A stretch of DNA of 32,802 bases from the NCBI GenBank assembly GCA_000436695.1, contig HF992628.1, positions 1 through 32,802 of the forward strand, read 5' to 3'. Origin of the DNA: Prevotella sp. CAG:1185. GTDB taxonomy: Bacteria > Bacteroidota > Bacteroidia > Bacteroidales > Bacteroidaceae. The position numbers and the translations under genes were made by a program. This document shows, piece after piece, positions 16,601-25,800 of this stretch. Numbering within the stretch: the stretch's first letter is position 1; every line of letters starts with the position of its first letter. A model generated the notes under the pieces. It saw only the letters and a program-made list of their open reading frames with translations, did not search any database and had not been told where the DNA came from.

Positions 16601-17544
16601 AGTTCTTTGCGGGCGTCATATATCTCGCCGTCATACTCGTTGTTAGAGCGTATAGCCCCGTCGGGATTCAGTTTCCATTTGTTATTCGATGATATAACCT
16701 TCTTCTTTCCGTCGGTAAACTCAATGACGAGGTTAAGACGGAGCTTCGGATAGCCGAAGTTAGTAATCTTGTAAGGTTTCTTTTTCTGCTGCATCGTGTA
16801 GAAACGGCCGTTGCCAAGAGTAACGCCAATGGCGTTCTTTTCGGTCAGCATCTGCGTAACGTCGAACGCGTTATACAGCACCGTCTTACGATAGTCGGTA
16901 GGAGCAGGCGCCAGAACCTGGTCGCCCACTTTTTTGCCGTTGATGTAAGCCTCATACATACCCAGTCCGCTGATGTAGAGCGTAGCACGCTTTACGGGTT
17001 TGTCCAGACTGAACTCGGTGCGCAGATAGCGCGAACTCAGTCGGCTGTGAACGTCCTCTACATCCCACGGCATAGCCTTCTCCAGACCGATCCACTGACC
17101 GCTCCAGTCGGCTTCGTTGAGCAGTCCTACGTTCCACATAGCCGTATTGCTCCAGTCAGACTCACCTTTGTTTGTAGTAACCTTCACGCGCCAGTAACAA
17201 GGAGTGTTGCTGCGCAGTTCCTTGCCTTCATATCTTACCCACTGCGACCTGTCGCCAAGCAGTGTCGCGTCCCAAAGGTCGCCCTCAAGTTTCTCCGCCT
17301 TTTCGGGTGTTGATGCCACGATTATGTGGCATGCCGTCTGCATAACGTCGTTCTCGTCCGACGTTATTATCCAGCCCAGTCGCGGCGTAGATGTGTCGAT
17401 ACTCATCGGATTGACCATGCGCTCCGTCTTCAGTTCAGTCACGGCAACAGGGAATTGCGACTTCTTCGCATTTTGCTTCCTTGCTGCCATGACCGGCATA
17501 CAAAGCGCTACAGCCAATGCCGTTATGAATGCTTTGCGTATCAT
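13699..17544 (-). CDS. Secreted GH78 alpha-L-rhamnosidase fused to a sialidase-like propeller
   Basis: A 1281-aa exported protein (signal peptide about 1-21). The GH78 part spans about 35-910: an N-terminal fibronectin-like domain (VNPMSIDTSTPRLGW), a beta-sandwich with GYIIDMGQNMAGW (366-378), and an (alpha/alpha)6 barrel with DCPQRDERQPWLGD (499-512), where E505 is the expected general acid, plus TIWELWNG (793-800, E796). From about 925 to the end a BNR/sialidase-like propeller starts FPECHSATIAET, with FGGTKERNPDVCIW and three Asp-box-like repeats (SKDGGKTW, SDDMGKTW, SSDNGLTW). The substrate of the second domain is unknown; it need not be sialic acid. RG-II holds several rhamnosyl linkages. 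The start ATG overlaps the GH140 stop by 4 bp (ATGA), so the two are translationally coupled. Confidence 0.9.
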   Translation of the reverse strand: MIRKAFITALAVALCMPVMAARKQNAKKSQFPVAVTELKTERMVNPMSIDTSTPRLGWIITSDENDVMQTACHIIVASTPEKAEKLEGDLWDATLLGDRSQWVRYEGKELRSNTPCYWRVKVTTNKGESDWSNTAMWNVGLLNEADWSGQWIGLEKAMPWDVEDVHSRLSSRYLRTEFSLDKPVKRATLYISGLGMYEAYINGKKVGDQVLAPAPTDYRKTVLYNAFDVTQMLTEKNAIGVTLGNGRFYTMQQKKKPYKITNFGYPKLRLNLVIEFTDGKKKVISSNNKWKLNPDGAIRSNNEYDGEIYDARKELGAWTSVGYDDSKWMTAERVGIPTGTLHGAMSPNMKVVKTMKPVSITKHGKGYIIDMGQNMAGWIKLRIGGVNAGDSVKIQYAEKLNEDGSLFTKNLRNAFTTDYYVAAGNEDGRWWAPTFVYHGFRYAEITGLDDVKADGIVGEVVSDEMEMTGSFECTDTILNKVYHNAMWGILGNYKGMPVDCPQRDERQPWLGDRVRGCFGEAFIFNNNALYAKWARDITEAQREDGCIPDVAPAYWNYYSDNITWPSALPFSLEMMYNQYGDAEPMSRYYGNVKRWLGHMKYQYGKDGLMPRDKYGDWCVPPEDIKLIHSRDPKRVTDGTLIATAYYYRLNKMMERFAKILDKPADAAEFGAEAARVKEAFNKKFLTINRNTAEVPGLMLYPDSTFYGNNTVTANLLPLAFGMIDDDYVRGEVEKNIIHNIITLNKGAISCGVIGVQWLMHGLTDMGRGDMAWLLATNKKYPSWGYMTEHGATTIWELWNGDTANPWMNSGNHVMLLGDLVSWIYEDVAGINSDENKPGFKHIVMKPAFNVDEIDDINASYKSIYGTIVSRWHKKAGKLIWHVEIPANTTAELHMPDGSIKNIGSGKYDLTADMPMPDKAVVSDEFLYKSASFPECHSATIAETSKGDLVATYFGGTKERNPDVCIWVSRKPKGSDEWLAPQLVADGVFKTGSEEAKLAGLSGLDSTNAPAAKGPILDKKIRKNPEGYQRKACWNPVIYQIPGGDLVIYFKIGNKVADWTGWMVRSKDGGKTWSKREPLQEGYLGPIKNKPIMSKGRIIAPTSIEEGGWRLYFEYSDDMGKTWKRTDFVKADEGVKAIQPSIMVLNDGRLAAVARTRSEHIGITYSSDNGLTWSKLQLIDTPNNNSGLDAVTLKDGSHVLICNDRPIPKGIKNGKGARTPLSVMKSDNGVDWKHWITLEESPVSQYSYPSIIQTSDGKIHCIYTWRRQRIKHVVIDPDRAAE

Positions 17545-18974
17545 TGTTTCTCTTGTATTTGCGTCTCAGTTTTTCCGATATAATTCTTGCTTGAGTCAAC
17601 GGCAATAAGCACACGGTCGCTGCCGCGCAGATAGGCTGCGTCGTAAGTAAACTCAACGACCTTGCTGTCGTATTCGCCGAGATAAGTCAGTTTGCCGTCA
17701 GCCGGATTCATCCACCAGACGTTCTTCTTTGCGCCGCTGATCTTTGTCAGATCTATGCTCATAGGCTTTCCGCTGTAGTTGTAAACCAGCATATAGTCAT
17801 TGCCGCGGGTTGCTATCACGCGGTCGTAACGCTCACCGTTCTGTCCGGCAATGATGCTCTGGTCAGCCACACGCTCTGTGAACGGGAAACTAAGCATGAG
17901 CCATTTAAGATATTTCATCTGGTTGTAGCCCGGATCGTTCATTGCGTCCCACCAAGGTTTCTCGGCACCAAACGACGCCTTCAGTCCCGGACGTATAAAC
18001 TGCATGACAGAGTTGTGACCGTAAGTGTGACCGAAAGCTCCGGCAAATACTGCCCAGTAAGCATAACGGCGTACATCATAGTCCTGCCAGCGTGGAGCAG
18101 AGAAGTCGTGAAGTCCCTGCGGAATGTCCTCGTATGACGGCTCACCGTCGATAACAGGGCGCAGCGGTTTCTTCTCAAAACTCATGTCAACATAGCGCCA
18201 GTTGTCTTCCTCGGTGTTCTCCTTTATGGTGTAGTCACCGTCACCGTTACGCTGTCCGTAGCGACGGTGTCCGCTCTGAAACATGTTAAAGTCCATCCAC
18301 TCGCGGTCGTTATACCACCATGCCGACGTTGTGCGTCCTCTCGGATGAAATGTCATTATGTGGTTCTTGTCAGCTTTCTTGATGGCTCTTGCCATAGCGT
18401 CCCACACCTCAGGCTTCTTGTCGCCCATGATGTCGCCGCCAATCATCCATATAATGTTAGGCTTATCTTTGTATCTCTCGCCAAGAAACTTACCAAGAGC
18501 GGCAGCCTTCTTTACGTCCATCTTGTCAATCATAGAGCCCCAGATGCAGTCCATAGCTATGTAGATGCCGTTGCTGGCAGCCACGTCAACGATATAGTCG
18601 AGATGCTCCCAGTAGCCGTAAACACCCGGCTTAGACACCTTGCTGAAGTCAAACTCAGCATTGTTTGCGGCATGACCATATACGTTGAATGTTGGTATGG
18701 CGTTGAGTACCTGAATCTGCTCTACGTTATATCCCGCCAGACGATCCTTTTCAAGGAAATATTCAGCCTCCTCACGGTTCAGTCGTTCAGGCAGCAGCCA
18801 TGCCGTGTTGCCCATCCAGAAAAACGGCTTACCGTTTTCGTGTACAATATAGCGGTTGTTTTCCGACACAACAAGCCGTCCGTTGCTCCACGGCTTGTAT
18901 ATCTTACCTGCCGCGTTGACAGCCAATACGCTCAGCAGCAGTGTTGCGATAAATAGTATTTTCCTTTTATTCAT
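17541..18974 (-). CDS. Secreted GH140 apiosidase (DUF4038 family)
   Basis: A 477-aa exported protein (signal peptide about 1-22). The N-terminal barrel follows the DUF4038 pattern: GRLVVSENNRYIVHENGKPF, FFWMGNTAWLL (51-61), then IWMIGGDIMGD (175-185) and PVIDGEPSYED (273-283), with the C-terminal beta-sandwich from about 385. The founding GH140 enzyme, BT1012 of Bacteroides thetaiotaomicron, cleaves D-apiose from the homogalacturonan backbone of RG-II. As I recall its catalytic residues are D187 and E284; here D181 and E278 lie at the same spacing, which supports activity. Apiose links chains A and B to the backbone, so this enzyme releases whole side chains. A 138-bp gap with a hairpin separates it from the GH95 gene. 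Confidence 0.85.
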   Translation of the reverse strand: MNKRKILFIATLLLSVLAVNAAGKIYKPWSNGRLVVSENNRYIVHENGKPFFWMGNTAWLLPERLNREEAEYFLEKDRLAGYNVEQIQVLNAIPTFNVYGHAANNAEFDFSKVSKPGVYGYWEHLDYIVDVAASNGIYIAMDCIWGSMIDKMDVKKAAALGKFLGERYKDKPNIIWMIGGDIMGDKKPEVWDAMARAIKKADKNHIMTFHPRGRTTSAWWYNDREWMDFNMFQSGHRRYGQRNGDGDYTIKENTEEDNWRYVDMSFEKKPLRPVIDGEPSYEDIPQGLHDFSAPRWQDYDVRRYAYWAVFAGAFGHTYGHNSVMQFIRPGLKASFGAEKPWWDAMNDPGYNQMKYLKWLMLSFPFTERVADQSIIAGQNGERYDRVIATRGNDYMLVYNYSGKPMSIDLTKISGAKKNVWWMNPADGKLTYLGEYDSKVVEFTYDAAYLRGSDRVLIAVDSSKNYIGKTETQIQEKQ

Positions 18975-19061
18975 ACTACTTTTTATAATGTTTAATTTGT
19001 TAATATTATTCTCTTTCAGGCTAATTCATTCTTTCGGTTATGTCCGGCTCGTATAAATACA

Positions 19062-19107
19062 ATGGCGGAAATACGGGCTTTATTGTATTATTCCCATATT
19101 CCGCCAT
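19062..19107. terminator. Hairpin between the GH95 and GH140 genes
   Basis: ATGGCGGAAATACGGG (19062-19077) pairs with CCCATATTCCGCCAT (19093-19107) apart from one bulge, with a 15-nt loop. It starts 6 bp after the GH95 stop in the direction of transcription. No strong T-run follows, so it may be a weak terminator or an RNA-stability element that sets expression of the downstream genes. Confidence 0.4.
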
Positions 19108-19112
19108 CTCAT

Positions 19113-21569
19113 TTATTCTGCCTCAAATGTGTACACAGCGCCCTTCTTGGTGCTTATGTCATAGAGATATGTCTTCTTTGCTTCCGGCATCTTTTCGATA
19201 GCATCGGGATAGTTTATCTTCTGACGGATGTCCGTTGGAGTTTCAAACAGTCTGTTCTTGTTCTCGCCCTTCACAGTCTTCAGACCTTTGCCCTTCAAAG
19301 GCACAGCCGAACGTATGCGCAGGTTGCCGCCAAGTTCCGACTTCACCGTTGCCTTTGTTATCTTGTTGTCCTTCCATGTCATGCTCACCTCAAAGCCTCC
19401 GCGTGCTTTCAGTCCGCTTACGGAGCCGTCTTTCCATGTGTCGGGCAGGGCAGGAAGCAGATAAACAAAGCCGTCATGACTCTGTATCATCATCTCTGCT
19501 ATACCGGCTGTGCAGCCGAAGTTGCCGTCAATCTGGAATGGCGGGTGAGCGTCAAACAGGTTAGGGTATGTTCCGCCTTTCTTCTTCTCGTTGCGCACCA
19601 GTGTCAGCTGGTCGCCAATCAGCTTCCATGCGTGGTTGCCGTCGAGCAGTCGTGCCCACAGACACACCTTCCAGCCCATGCTCCATCCCGTAGACGGGTC
19701 GCCTCTGTGAATGAGTGATGTTCGTGCGGCAGCAGTGAGTTCGGGTGTGCGGAACGGAGAAATCTGATTGCTCGGGAAGAGTCCGTACAGATGCGACACA
19801 TGTCTGTGATTGTCATTCGGATTGTCCCAGTCGTCCATCCATTCCTGCAACTGTCCCCAGCGTCCTGTCTGCAGCGGCACCATGTCGGTAAGTTTCTGTT
19901 TCAGACTATCAATCAGCGTTGCCGTCTTGGTCTTGCCCAATATGTCGGCAGCATCGATTACATGGTTAAACAGGTCGTAAAGCAGTTCGTTGTCCATCGT
20001 TACGCCTGCGGCAGTTGTAGCCTTGTACGGGTGCTGATTTTCGGGAGACAGACTGGGGCAGATAACCCACCAGTTGTTCTTCGGCTCGCGCACCATAATC
20101 TGATTGAAGAAGCGTGCCGCGTTCTCCATTATCGGATATACGCTTTCGAGGAACTTAACGTCGCCTGTATACAGATAATGCTCCCACAGATGCTGGCACA
20201 TCCATGCGCCGCCCGTAGGCCACAGACCCGACGGAGCCTTGTCTATGGCTCCCGTTACGCGCCAGATGTCGGTGTTATGATGCAGCACCCATCCGTCGGC
20301 TCCGTACATTATTGCTGCCGACTGGTGTCCTGTCTCGCTCACGTCCTTAATAAGACCGAACAGCGGACCGTTGAGTTCGGTAAGGTTTGTCGACTCAGCC
20401 GGCCAGTAGTTCATCTCAAGATTGATGTTGCAAGTATATTTGCTGTCCCACGACGGCAGCATTTTGTCGTTCCATATTCCCTGCAGCGTAGGGGGCTGTG
20501 TGCCCGGCTGCGAGGTGCATATCAGCAGATAGCGGCCAAACTGGAAGTATGTCTCAACCAGATGCAGGTCGGTCTGTTTCTTGAACAACTCAATACGCTT
20601 GTCGGTTGTCGTTGACGCAAAGGCATCATCGCCCAAATCCAGTTTCACGCGGTCATACATAGTCTTGTATTTCTTAACGTGTGCCGCCTTGATAGTGTTG
20701 AAGTCCTTCGTCAGCGCCTCTTTAAGAGCCGCCTCAGAGCGCAGCGTGTCGTTGCCGCTGATGTCCTTATAATTGTTGAAGTTAGTGGCTATAGTCAGAT
20801 AAATAGTGGCCTCGTCGGCACCGCTGATTTGTAGCACTCCGTCACGACTACGCATGCTTCCGCCTTTTACTGTAGCCGTAGCCCTGCCCGTAAACGTTAC
20901 CTTGCCTTTCTGTCCTTCATGCCATCCGCTCACGCCACTCAGCACAATCTCGTTGCCTTCCGACTTAATTGTCACGTCCTGCTGCGGCGATGTCATCTGC
21001 GCATTGCAGGTTATCATGCCTTTCTTGCTTGCAGTGAGGTGTATGGCTATTACGTTTCCTGCCAGCGACGATATATATTCTCTCTGATAGGTTACGCCGT
21101 TGCTTGTATATCTCGTTATGGCGCGGGCAGAGTCGAGACTCAGTTCACGGTAGTAGTTGGTGTATTCGCCGTTGCCGGGAAAGTTGATATACAGGTCGCC
21201 AAACGGCTGATAAGGCATACCGCTGTTGGTGTTTGCCTGCACGTGTGCCGTAGCCATGTCCTGCGCCTCCTTATATTTGCCCTCCCATACCAGTTGTCTT
21301 ATCTTTGGCAGATACTCCTTAGCCTCCGGGTTGGCGTTGTTGTTGGGCCTTCCTGCCCATATTGTCTCTTCGTTGAGCTGCAGACGCTCAGAGCCTGGCG
21401 TACCAAATATCATGGCACCCAGTCGACTGTTGCCTATCGGCAGCGCCTCAGTCCATGTGTATGCCGGTCTGTCGTACCACAGCACATGCTTGTTTTCAGC
21501 CATGCCTTCAGTTGCAGTCATCAGGCATACGGCTGCCAGCAATGTTGTCTTTAGTAGTGTTTTTCTCAT
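19113..21569 (-). CDS. Secreted GH95 alpha-L-galactosidase/fucosidase
   Basis: An 818-aa exported protein (signal peptide about 1-24). The N-terminal beta-sandwich carries WTEALPIGNSRLGAMIFG (39-56) and LQLNEETIWAG (63-73), both typical of GH95. The (alpha/alpha)6 barrel has TCNINLEMNYWPAESTNL (379-396), whose N381 and N383 match the two catalytic Asn of the family, ICPSLSPENQ with E510 as general acid, and FQIDGNFGC further on. GH95 contains alpha-1,2-L-fucosidases and alpha-L-galactosidases. Next to a GH140 and a GH143/GH142 protein, the RG-II alpha-L-galactosidase activity (terminal L-Gal of chain A, as for BT1010) is the better guess, but sequence alone does not decide. Its ATG directly follows the esterase stop. 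Confidence 0.88.
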   Translation of the reverse strand: MRKTLLKTTLLAAVCLMTATEGMAENKHVLWYDRPAYTWTEALPIGNSRLGAMIFGTPGSERLQLNEETIWAGRPNNNANPEAKEYLPKIRQLVWEGKYKEAQDMATAHVQANTNSGMPYQPFGDLYINFPGNGEYTNYYRELSLDSARAITRYTSNGVTYQREYISSLAGNVIAIHLTASKKGMITCNAQMTSPQQDVTIKSEGNEIVLSGVSGWHEGQKGKVTFTGRATATVKGGSMRSRDGVLQISGADEATIYLTIATNFNNYKDISGNDTLRSEAALKEALTKDFNTIKAAHVKKYKTMYDRVKLDLGDDAFASTTTDKRIELFKKQTDLHLVETYFQFGRYLLICTSQPGTQPPTLQGIWNDKMLPSWDSKYTCNINLEMNYWPAESTNLTELNGPLFGLIKDVSETGHQSAAIMYGADGWVLHHNTDIWRVTGAIDKAPSGLWPTGGAWMCQHLWEHYLYTGDVKFLESVYPIMENAARFFNQIMVREPKNNWWVICPSLSPENQHPYKATTAAGVTMDNELLYDLFNHVIDAADILGKTKTATLIDSLKQKLTDMVPLQTGRWGQLQEWMDDWDNPNDNHRHVSHLYGLFPSNQISPFRTPELTAAARTSLIHRGDPSTGWSMGWKVCLWARLLDGNHAWKLIGDQLTLVRNEKKKGGTYPNLFDAHPPFQIDGNFGCTAGIAEMMIQSHDGFVYLLPALPDTWKDGSVSGLKARGGFEVSMTWKDNKITKATVKSELGGNLRIRSAVPLKGKGLKTVKGENKNRLFETPTDIRQKINYPDAIEKMPEAKKTYLYDISTKKGAVYTFEAE

Positions 21570-22862
21570 TTATTTCTTAGGTGTAAATCTTAGTGCGTTC
21601 TCGTCTTCAATAGTAACCTTGCTCTCGTCGAGCTTTGATGCGTCGAGATTGAAGGTGTCAATAAAGAATTTATAAACAGCGTTACGCTTGTTGTCGCCGA
21701 AGTCGTGGCGCTCTTTCGGCAGATGAATGTTGCTCACCTTGTCAGTAGCGCCATAAAATCCGTAAATGCGCCGCAGGTAAGGATATTCCAGTTCGGGAGT
21801 TGTCGATGTCCAGTCGCCTCCGTCGCTCACCAGCATCATAGGCTTTGGGGCAAACATTGCAGCCAGTTCGGCATTACATGTGCCTCCTCCAGCCAACTGT
21901 ATCGGCATTCCGCTCTCACACGGACAGCCGCCGTCGAACCACGACGATACGCTTACCACAGGATTGGCAGCTGTATATCTGTCGTCGAGTACAGTCAGCA
22001 GCACCGTCTGAGTGCCGCCTCCCGAGCCTCCGTTCACGCCTATCCGTTTGGTGTCTACGTCCTTGCGCTGTATCATCCAGTCGAGTATCCTTATTCCGTT
22101 TAAAGCCTGCATCACGTGAGCCTCTGATGTCTGGTGCGCCTTGCTGCCCACTTCGTCAGCCGATTCGCCCCATCCCCACAGGTCATAGTCTACACATATC
22201 GCTCCCATGCGCGCCAGCGTGCCCAGTCTCAACTGCTGCACCTTGCCGTAGCGTCCGTTACTGAAGTGGCCGTTGGGGCATATTATCAGCGGATGCTTTC
22301 CCTTGCCTGTAGGGGCGTAGATAGATCCGCACACCGTATGACCGTTAACCGTCTTCAGTCTGAAGTTCTGCACGGTATAACCTTCAAACTTCCTAATCTT
22401 TGAGTATTCGGGCTTCTCCTTGGAGCATAGCGGCAGCAGTTTGTCAATGCCGAGTCGCTCTCTCACTTCCTTTCGCAGCGTGTCTCGCCGTGCCTCCCAT
22501 TCAGTTTTGTTGCTGTATAGCGACGTCAGCCAGTTTATCATCTTCTGTCCGTCTTCAGGCTGTCTGCGCGGATATTCGTAAGGCTTAATCTTATACAGCT
22601 TGTCGTTCTGCTTAACGGCTTTGAAGTCGAATGGCGACAAGATGTTGTTGAGAGTCTCTTCGAGAGAGTAGGGACGCACACGGAAGTCGGCATACTCCAA
22701 CTTCAGTCCCGTTGTGTCAACGTTGTATTTCAGTCTAACACCGAATCTCGCCGACACGTCTTTCAGCACGTCGCTCAGCGGTCTTGTATATTTGTTCTCA
22801 AAAGTTTGAGCTCCGGCACTCATGCTCAGTAGCATCAGTGCCGGTATTATAATGCGTTTCAT
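21570..22862 (-). CDS. Secreted alpha/beta-hydrolase esterase with STN-like N-terminus
   Basis: A 430-aa exported protein (signal peptide about 1-18). Residues about 20-95 form a short alpha/beta domain (LSDVLKDVSARFGVRLKYN, SLEETLNNILSPFDF) that looks like the STN/secretin-type domain seen at the start of some TonB-dependent receptors. Residues about 155-415 are an alpha/beta-hydrolase resembling acetyl-xylan-esterase-like enzymes: nucleophile elbow NGGSGGG (277-283, Ser280), ERHDFGD with candidate His386, and acidic residues near 347-350 (DGGD). Pectins, including RG-II, carry acetyl and methyl esters, so it probably removes one of these. It could be a counterpart of the RG-II methylesterase BT1017, which I cannot confirm. 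It overlaps the upstream fusion gene by 4 bp (ATGA). Confidence 0.75.
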   Translation of the reverse strand: MKRIIIPALMLLSMSAGAQTFENKYTRPLSDVLKDVSARFGVRLKYNVDTTGLKLEYADFRVRPYSLEETLNNILSPFDFKAVKQNDKLYKIKPYEYPRRQPEDGQKMINWLTSLYSNKTEWEARRDTLRKEVRERLGIDKLLPLCSKEKPEYSKIRKFEGYTVQNFRLKTVNGHTVCGSIYAPTGKGKHPLIICPNGHFSNGRYGKVQQLRLGTLARMGAICVDYDLWGWGESADEVGSKAHQTSEAHVMQALNGIRILDWMIQRKDVDTKRIGVNGGSGGGTQTVLLTVLDDRYTAANPVVSVSSWFDGGCPCESGMPIQLAGGGTCNAELAAMFAPKPMMLVSDGGDWTSTTPELEYPYLRRIYGFYGATDKVSNIHLPKERHDFGDNKRNAVYKFFIDTFNLDASKLDESKVTIEDENALRFTPKK

Positions 22863-25800
22863 TTCTTGTTTATTTTATAAGTCAGTTTACCCAGACCGTC
22901 CCTCTTGGCGGCTAGTTTGCCGTTGAAGAACAGCATCAGGCCCTTGCCCTGATGATAGCGCTGTCCGTCCTTGTCGTACACGATGGCAATGTTGTTGCCG
23001 CGATAGCTTATGTTGTCCAGGCAGAAATAGTTCCATGTGCCTTCGGGCACAAGCGGATTGACAACTATGCTGCCGTCTGCCTGCGGTCTTAGTCCTGCAA
23101 TACCTGTTATCACAAGGTCGGCAAACGTAGAGTGATTGTAGTATCTGCTGCGCTCGCGGTCGCCCATCAGCCATGCTCCGTTCTTCTCGTCGAGATATTC
23201 GCCTATATACGGGCGTCCTCTGTGATGCTGGCTCTCAACATACAGTTTCATCTGTTTGAAGAATGTAGAGTCGCCCACAACAGGGTCGGGATATGTGTTT
23301 ATGTAGTTTGCCATTGCCGTAAGCGTCTGACTTGTGGCAAAAGGCCATACGGCACCGTCCCATTCGCATTTGCCCACTCCGTGAGTTCTAAACTGAGGAT
23401 GTCTTCTCTCAGCCGTTGTCAGTCCGTAAGGAGCAGAGAATCCTTTCTCGTCCTCCACCTGTTTCCATGCCTCGTCATATCTCTTTGCGTCAGGCAGGTT
23501 GAAATACCAGGGGATAAATCCTATAGCCTCGCGCACGGCAGCCAGAGTGTCGCCTCTCATAGTCTCGAAGAACGACTGCTTCTCGCTCCACAGATTTGTC
23601 TGTATCAGGTTCTTTATCGTATCTGCCTCCATGGCATATTCTTTCGCCTTTTTGGTGTCGCCTGCCAGCTTGTTCAGTTCGGCCAGCGCCATTGCGTTGC
23701 CGTACATATAGCTGTTTATTGTCGGACGTGCATACTGTTTGCGTCTTCCGCCGCTTATACTCTCTTCCATACCGTCCTGCACGTCGCCCTGCCAGTAGAG
23801 TCCGCTCTTCAGTCGGTTGGTTCTCTTCCATCGTGCGTATTCCTCTTCGAGCGACGGTTTCAGTGCCGTTACGAACGCAGTGTCGCCAAGCACCTTGTAA
23901 GCCTCATACACTGCAGCCGGGTTCCATGAACTGAACTTGTTCATCTTCTGCATGGCCTTGCCGTCGTTGCCGTGATACCATGTGTTCAGTATCTGGTGCA
24001 GATATGTAGAGTCGCGCAGCCAGCGTGTCTCCATTATGTGATGTCCCACGGCGCAGGCAATGAGATTATACTTGTCGGCATAAGAGCGCTGAACAAGAAA
24101 CTCCGTCATGCCCAGTCCTACGGGAGTGCGCTTAATGTGCTTGCGCAGCGACCACCAGCGGAAATAGTAAATCTCCTCCATGTCCTTGTCGGGACAGTCA
24201 AACAGCGGGATGTTCTTGCTCATCCATTCAGACGACTTGCTGTTAGGTATGTCCGTAACTATGTTCTCGTCCTCCATCGTGTTGAAGTATTCGGCATAGT
24301 GGGCATAGTAGTCATATTTCAGTATTGCTGATGCCGAGTCGGCGTCTGCCGATGCAGTCTTCACGTTGGCGATAGAGAATGATGCCAACTTGTCCTGCTC
24401 GTCGGCACGCGGCATGTCAACATACTGGTCGGCAGGAGTCTCTATGCTCGGCTCAGTGAACAGGTCGCCTGTGCGGAACACTATACGTGTTATGGCGTCA
24501 ACGGGCGTGTCGAACATACGTGCCGTTGCCTTCTTGCCGTTTACGAAATATGTTCCCACGTGTCCGTCAACCGACAGCTTAGCCGTGATATGATAAGTCT
24601 GTCCTGCCTCATAGTGCTTAACCATGCCTCCGTAGCGCGCTCCACCCTTCACCTTCATCGTTGCGGCAGAGTCGAGCACTATGCGTGAGCACATGTTGCC
24701 CTTGTCGTCAAGAAACTCTATGTTGAGCTGTCCGTGGTCGTTCTGTGCCGGCTTAACGTCAAAGTCTACCGTAAGTTCCTTCGTAGCCGGTATCACTTTC
24801 TCCACCTTGGCATAGTCATACGGATCCTTGTCGCTCAGTGTCAGCCATTCGCCGTTGAGCGTCACTGGTGCCCACAGCGGCGAGTATATGTTCCAGTCTT
24901 TCATGTCCTGCAGTTTGGCATACTTGCTGAAACTGCCTTCCGCGTGCTCCGTGGCTTTTGTCTTTACAGGCACAGGTATGCACGAAACCCACATATCCTC
25001 TTTGTTGTTGCTGTAAGTAACCCACAGGTTCTTGTCCGGCGGAGTGCCGTTGCCCTCCAGTATGCCTCGCGTGTACTGCGGACCGTAGCTCTTGTAGTTG
25101 CCCCAGTGGCGTTCGGGCGTAACCTCGCCGTTCACCAGGTTGAGCGTTGTATATTCCAGTCCGTCGTTACTCAGCGATATAGCCAGCGGCCAGCGATATT
25201 CAGAAGGGTTGTAAACCGTGGCATAAGTGCCGTCAGAAAGTCGCTGTCCCCATATCTTCGCGTTAGAGTTAACAAAGCCGTGAGCCCTCTTTGCCGGCTG
25301 TCGCCATGTGTTTCCGCCGTCGCTGCTTATACTTGTCAGCGCGTGCTTCCACAGTCCCACCTTGCGTCCGTCGGGCAGAGTGTATCCGCTGAACGCCTTA
25401 TAGGGAGTTTTCAGCGGCAGTATGTCGTCGTTTCTGTCTGCCTCTTCAACCCACTGCATCCTGTACATCGGGTTAGCCAGAATCTCGTCGCAGGCCTTCA
25501 CAAATTCTTTGTCCTTTGCCTTCTTATAATATGGATAGTCGGTGTTCTTTTCGTTAAATCCGTGGTTATAATATATAAAGTATATCGGACCGAAAGTGCC
25601 GTCGGCCTTAATCTCCCTTACCACGCGGCCGATGCCGTTGCCGTCGTTGGGGTCGTCTTTCGGAGTGAGAGCCACACCGTAGTTGCCCATCGCAATGAGT
25701 CGGTTGCTCTTTGACACGTAGAAACCTACGCGCTGGTGCATTATCGCCTTCAGGTTCTTTGCCACCACGCCCGGCCATGTAGGCTTGGTGTATCCGTCGG

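Noticed and set aside
15265..16692. Long plus-strand ORFs opposite the GH78, GH2, GH43 and phosphoesterase genes
   Set aside because: Antisense shadows of GC-richer real genes. Their translations lack domain motifs, and the opposite strand holds complete catalytic motifs.
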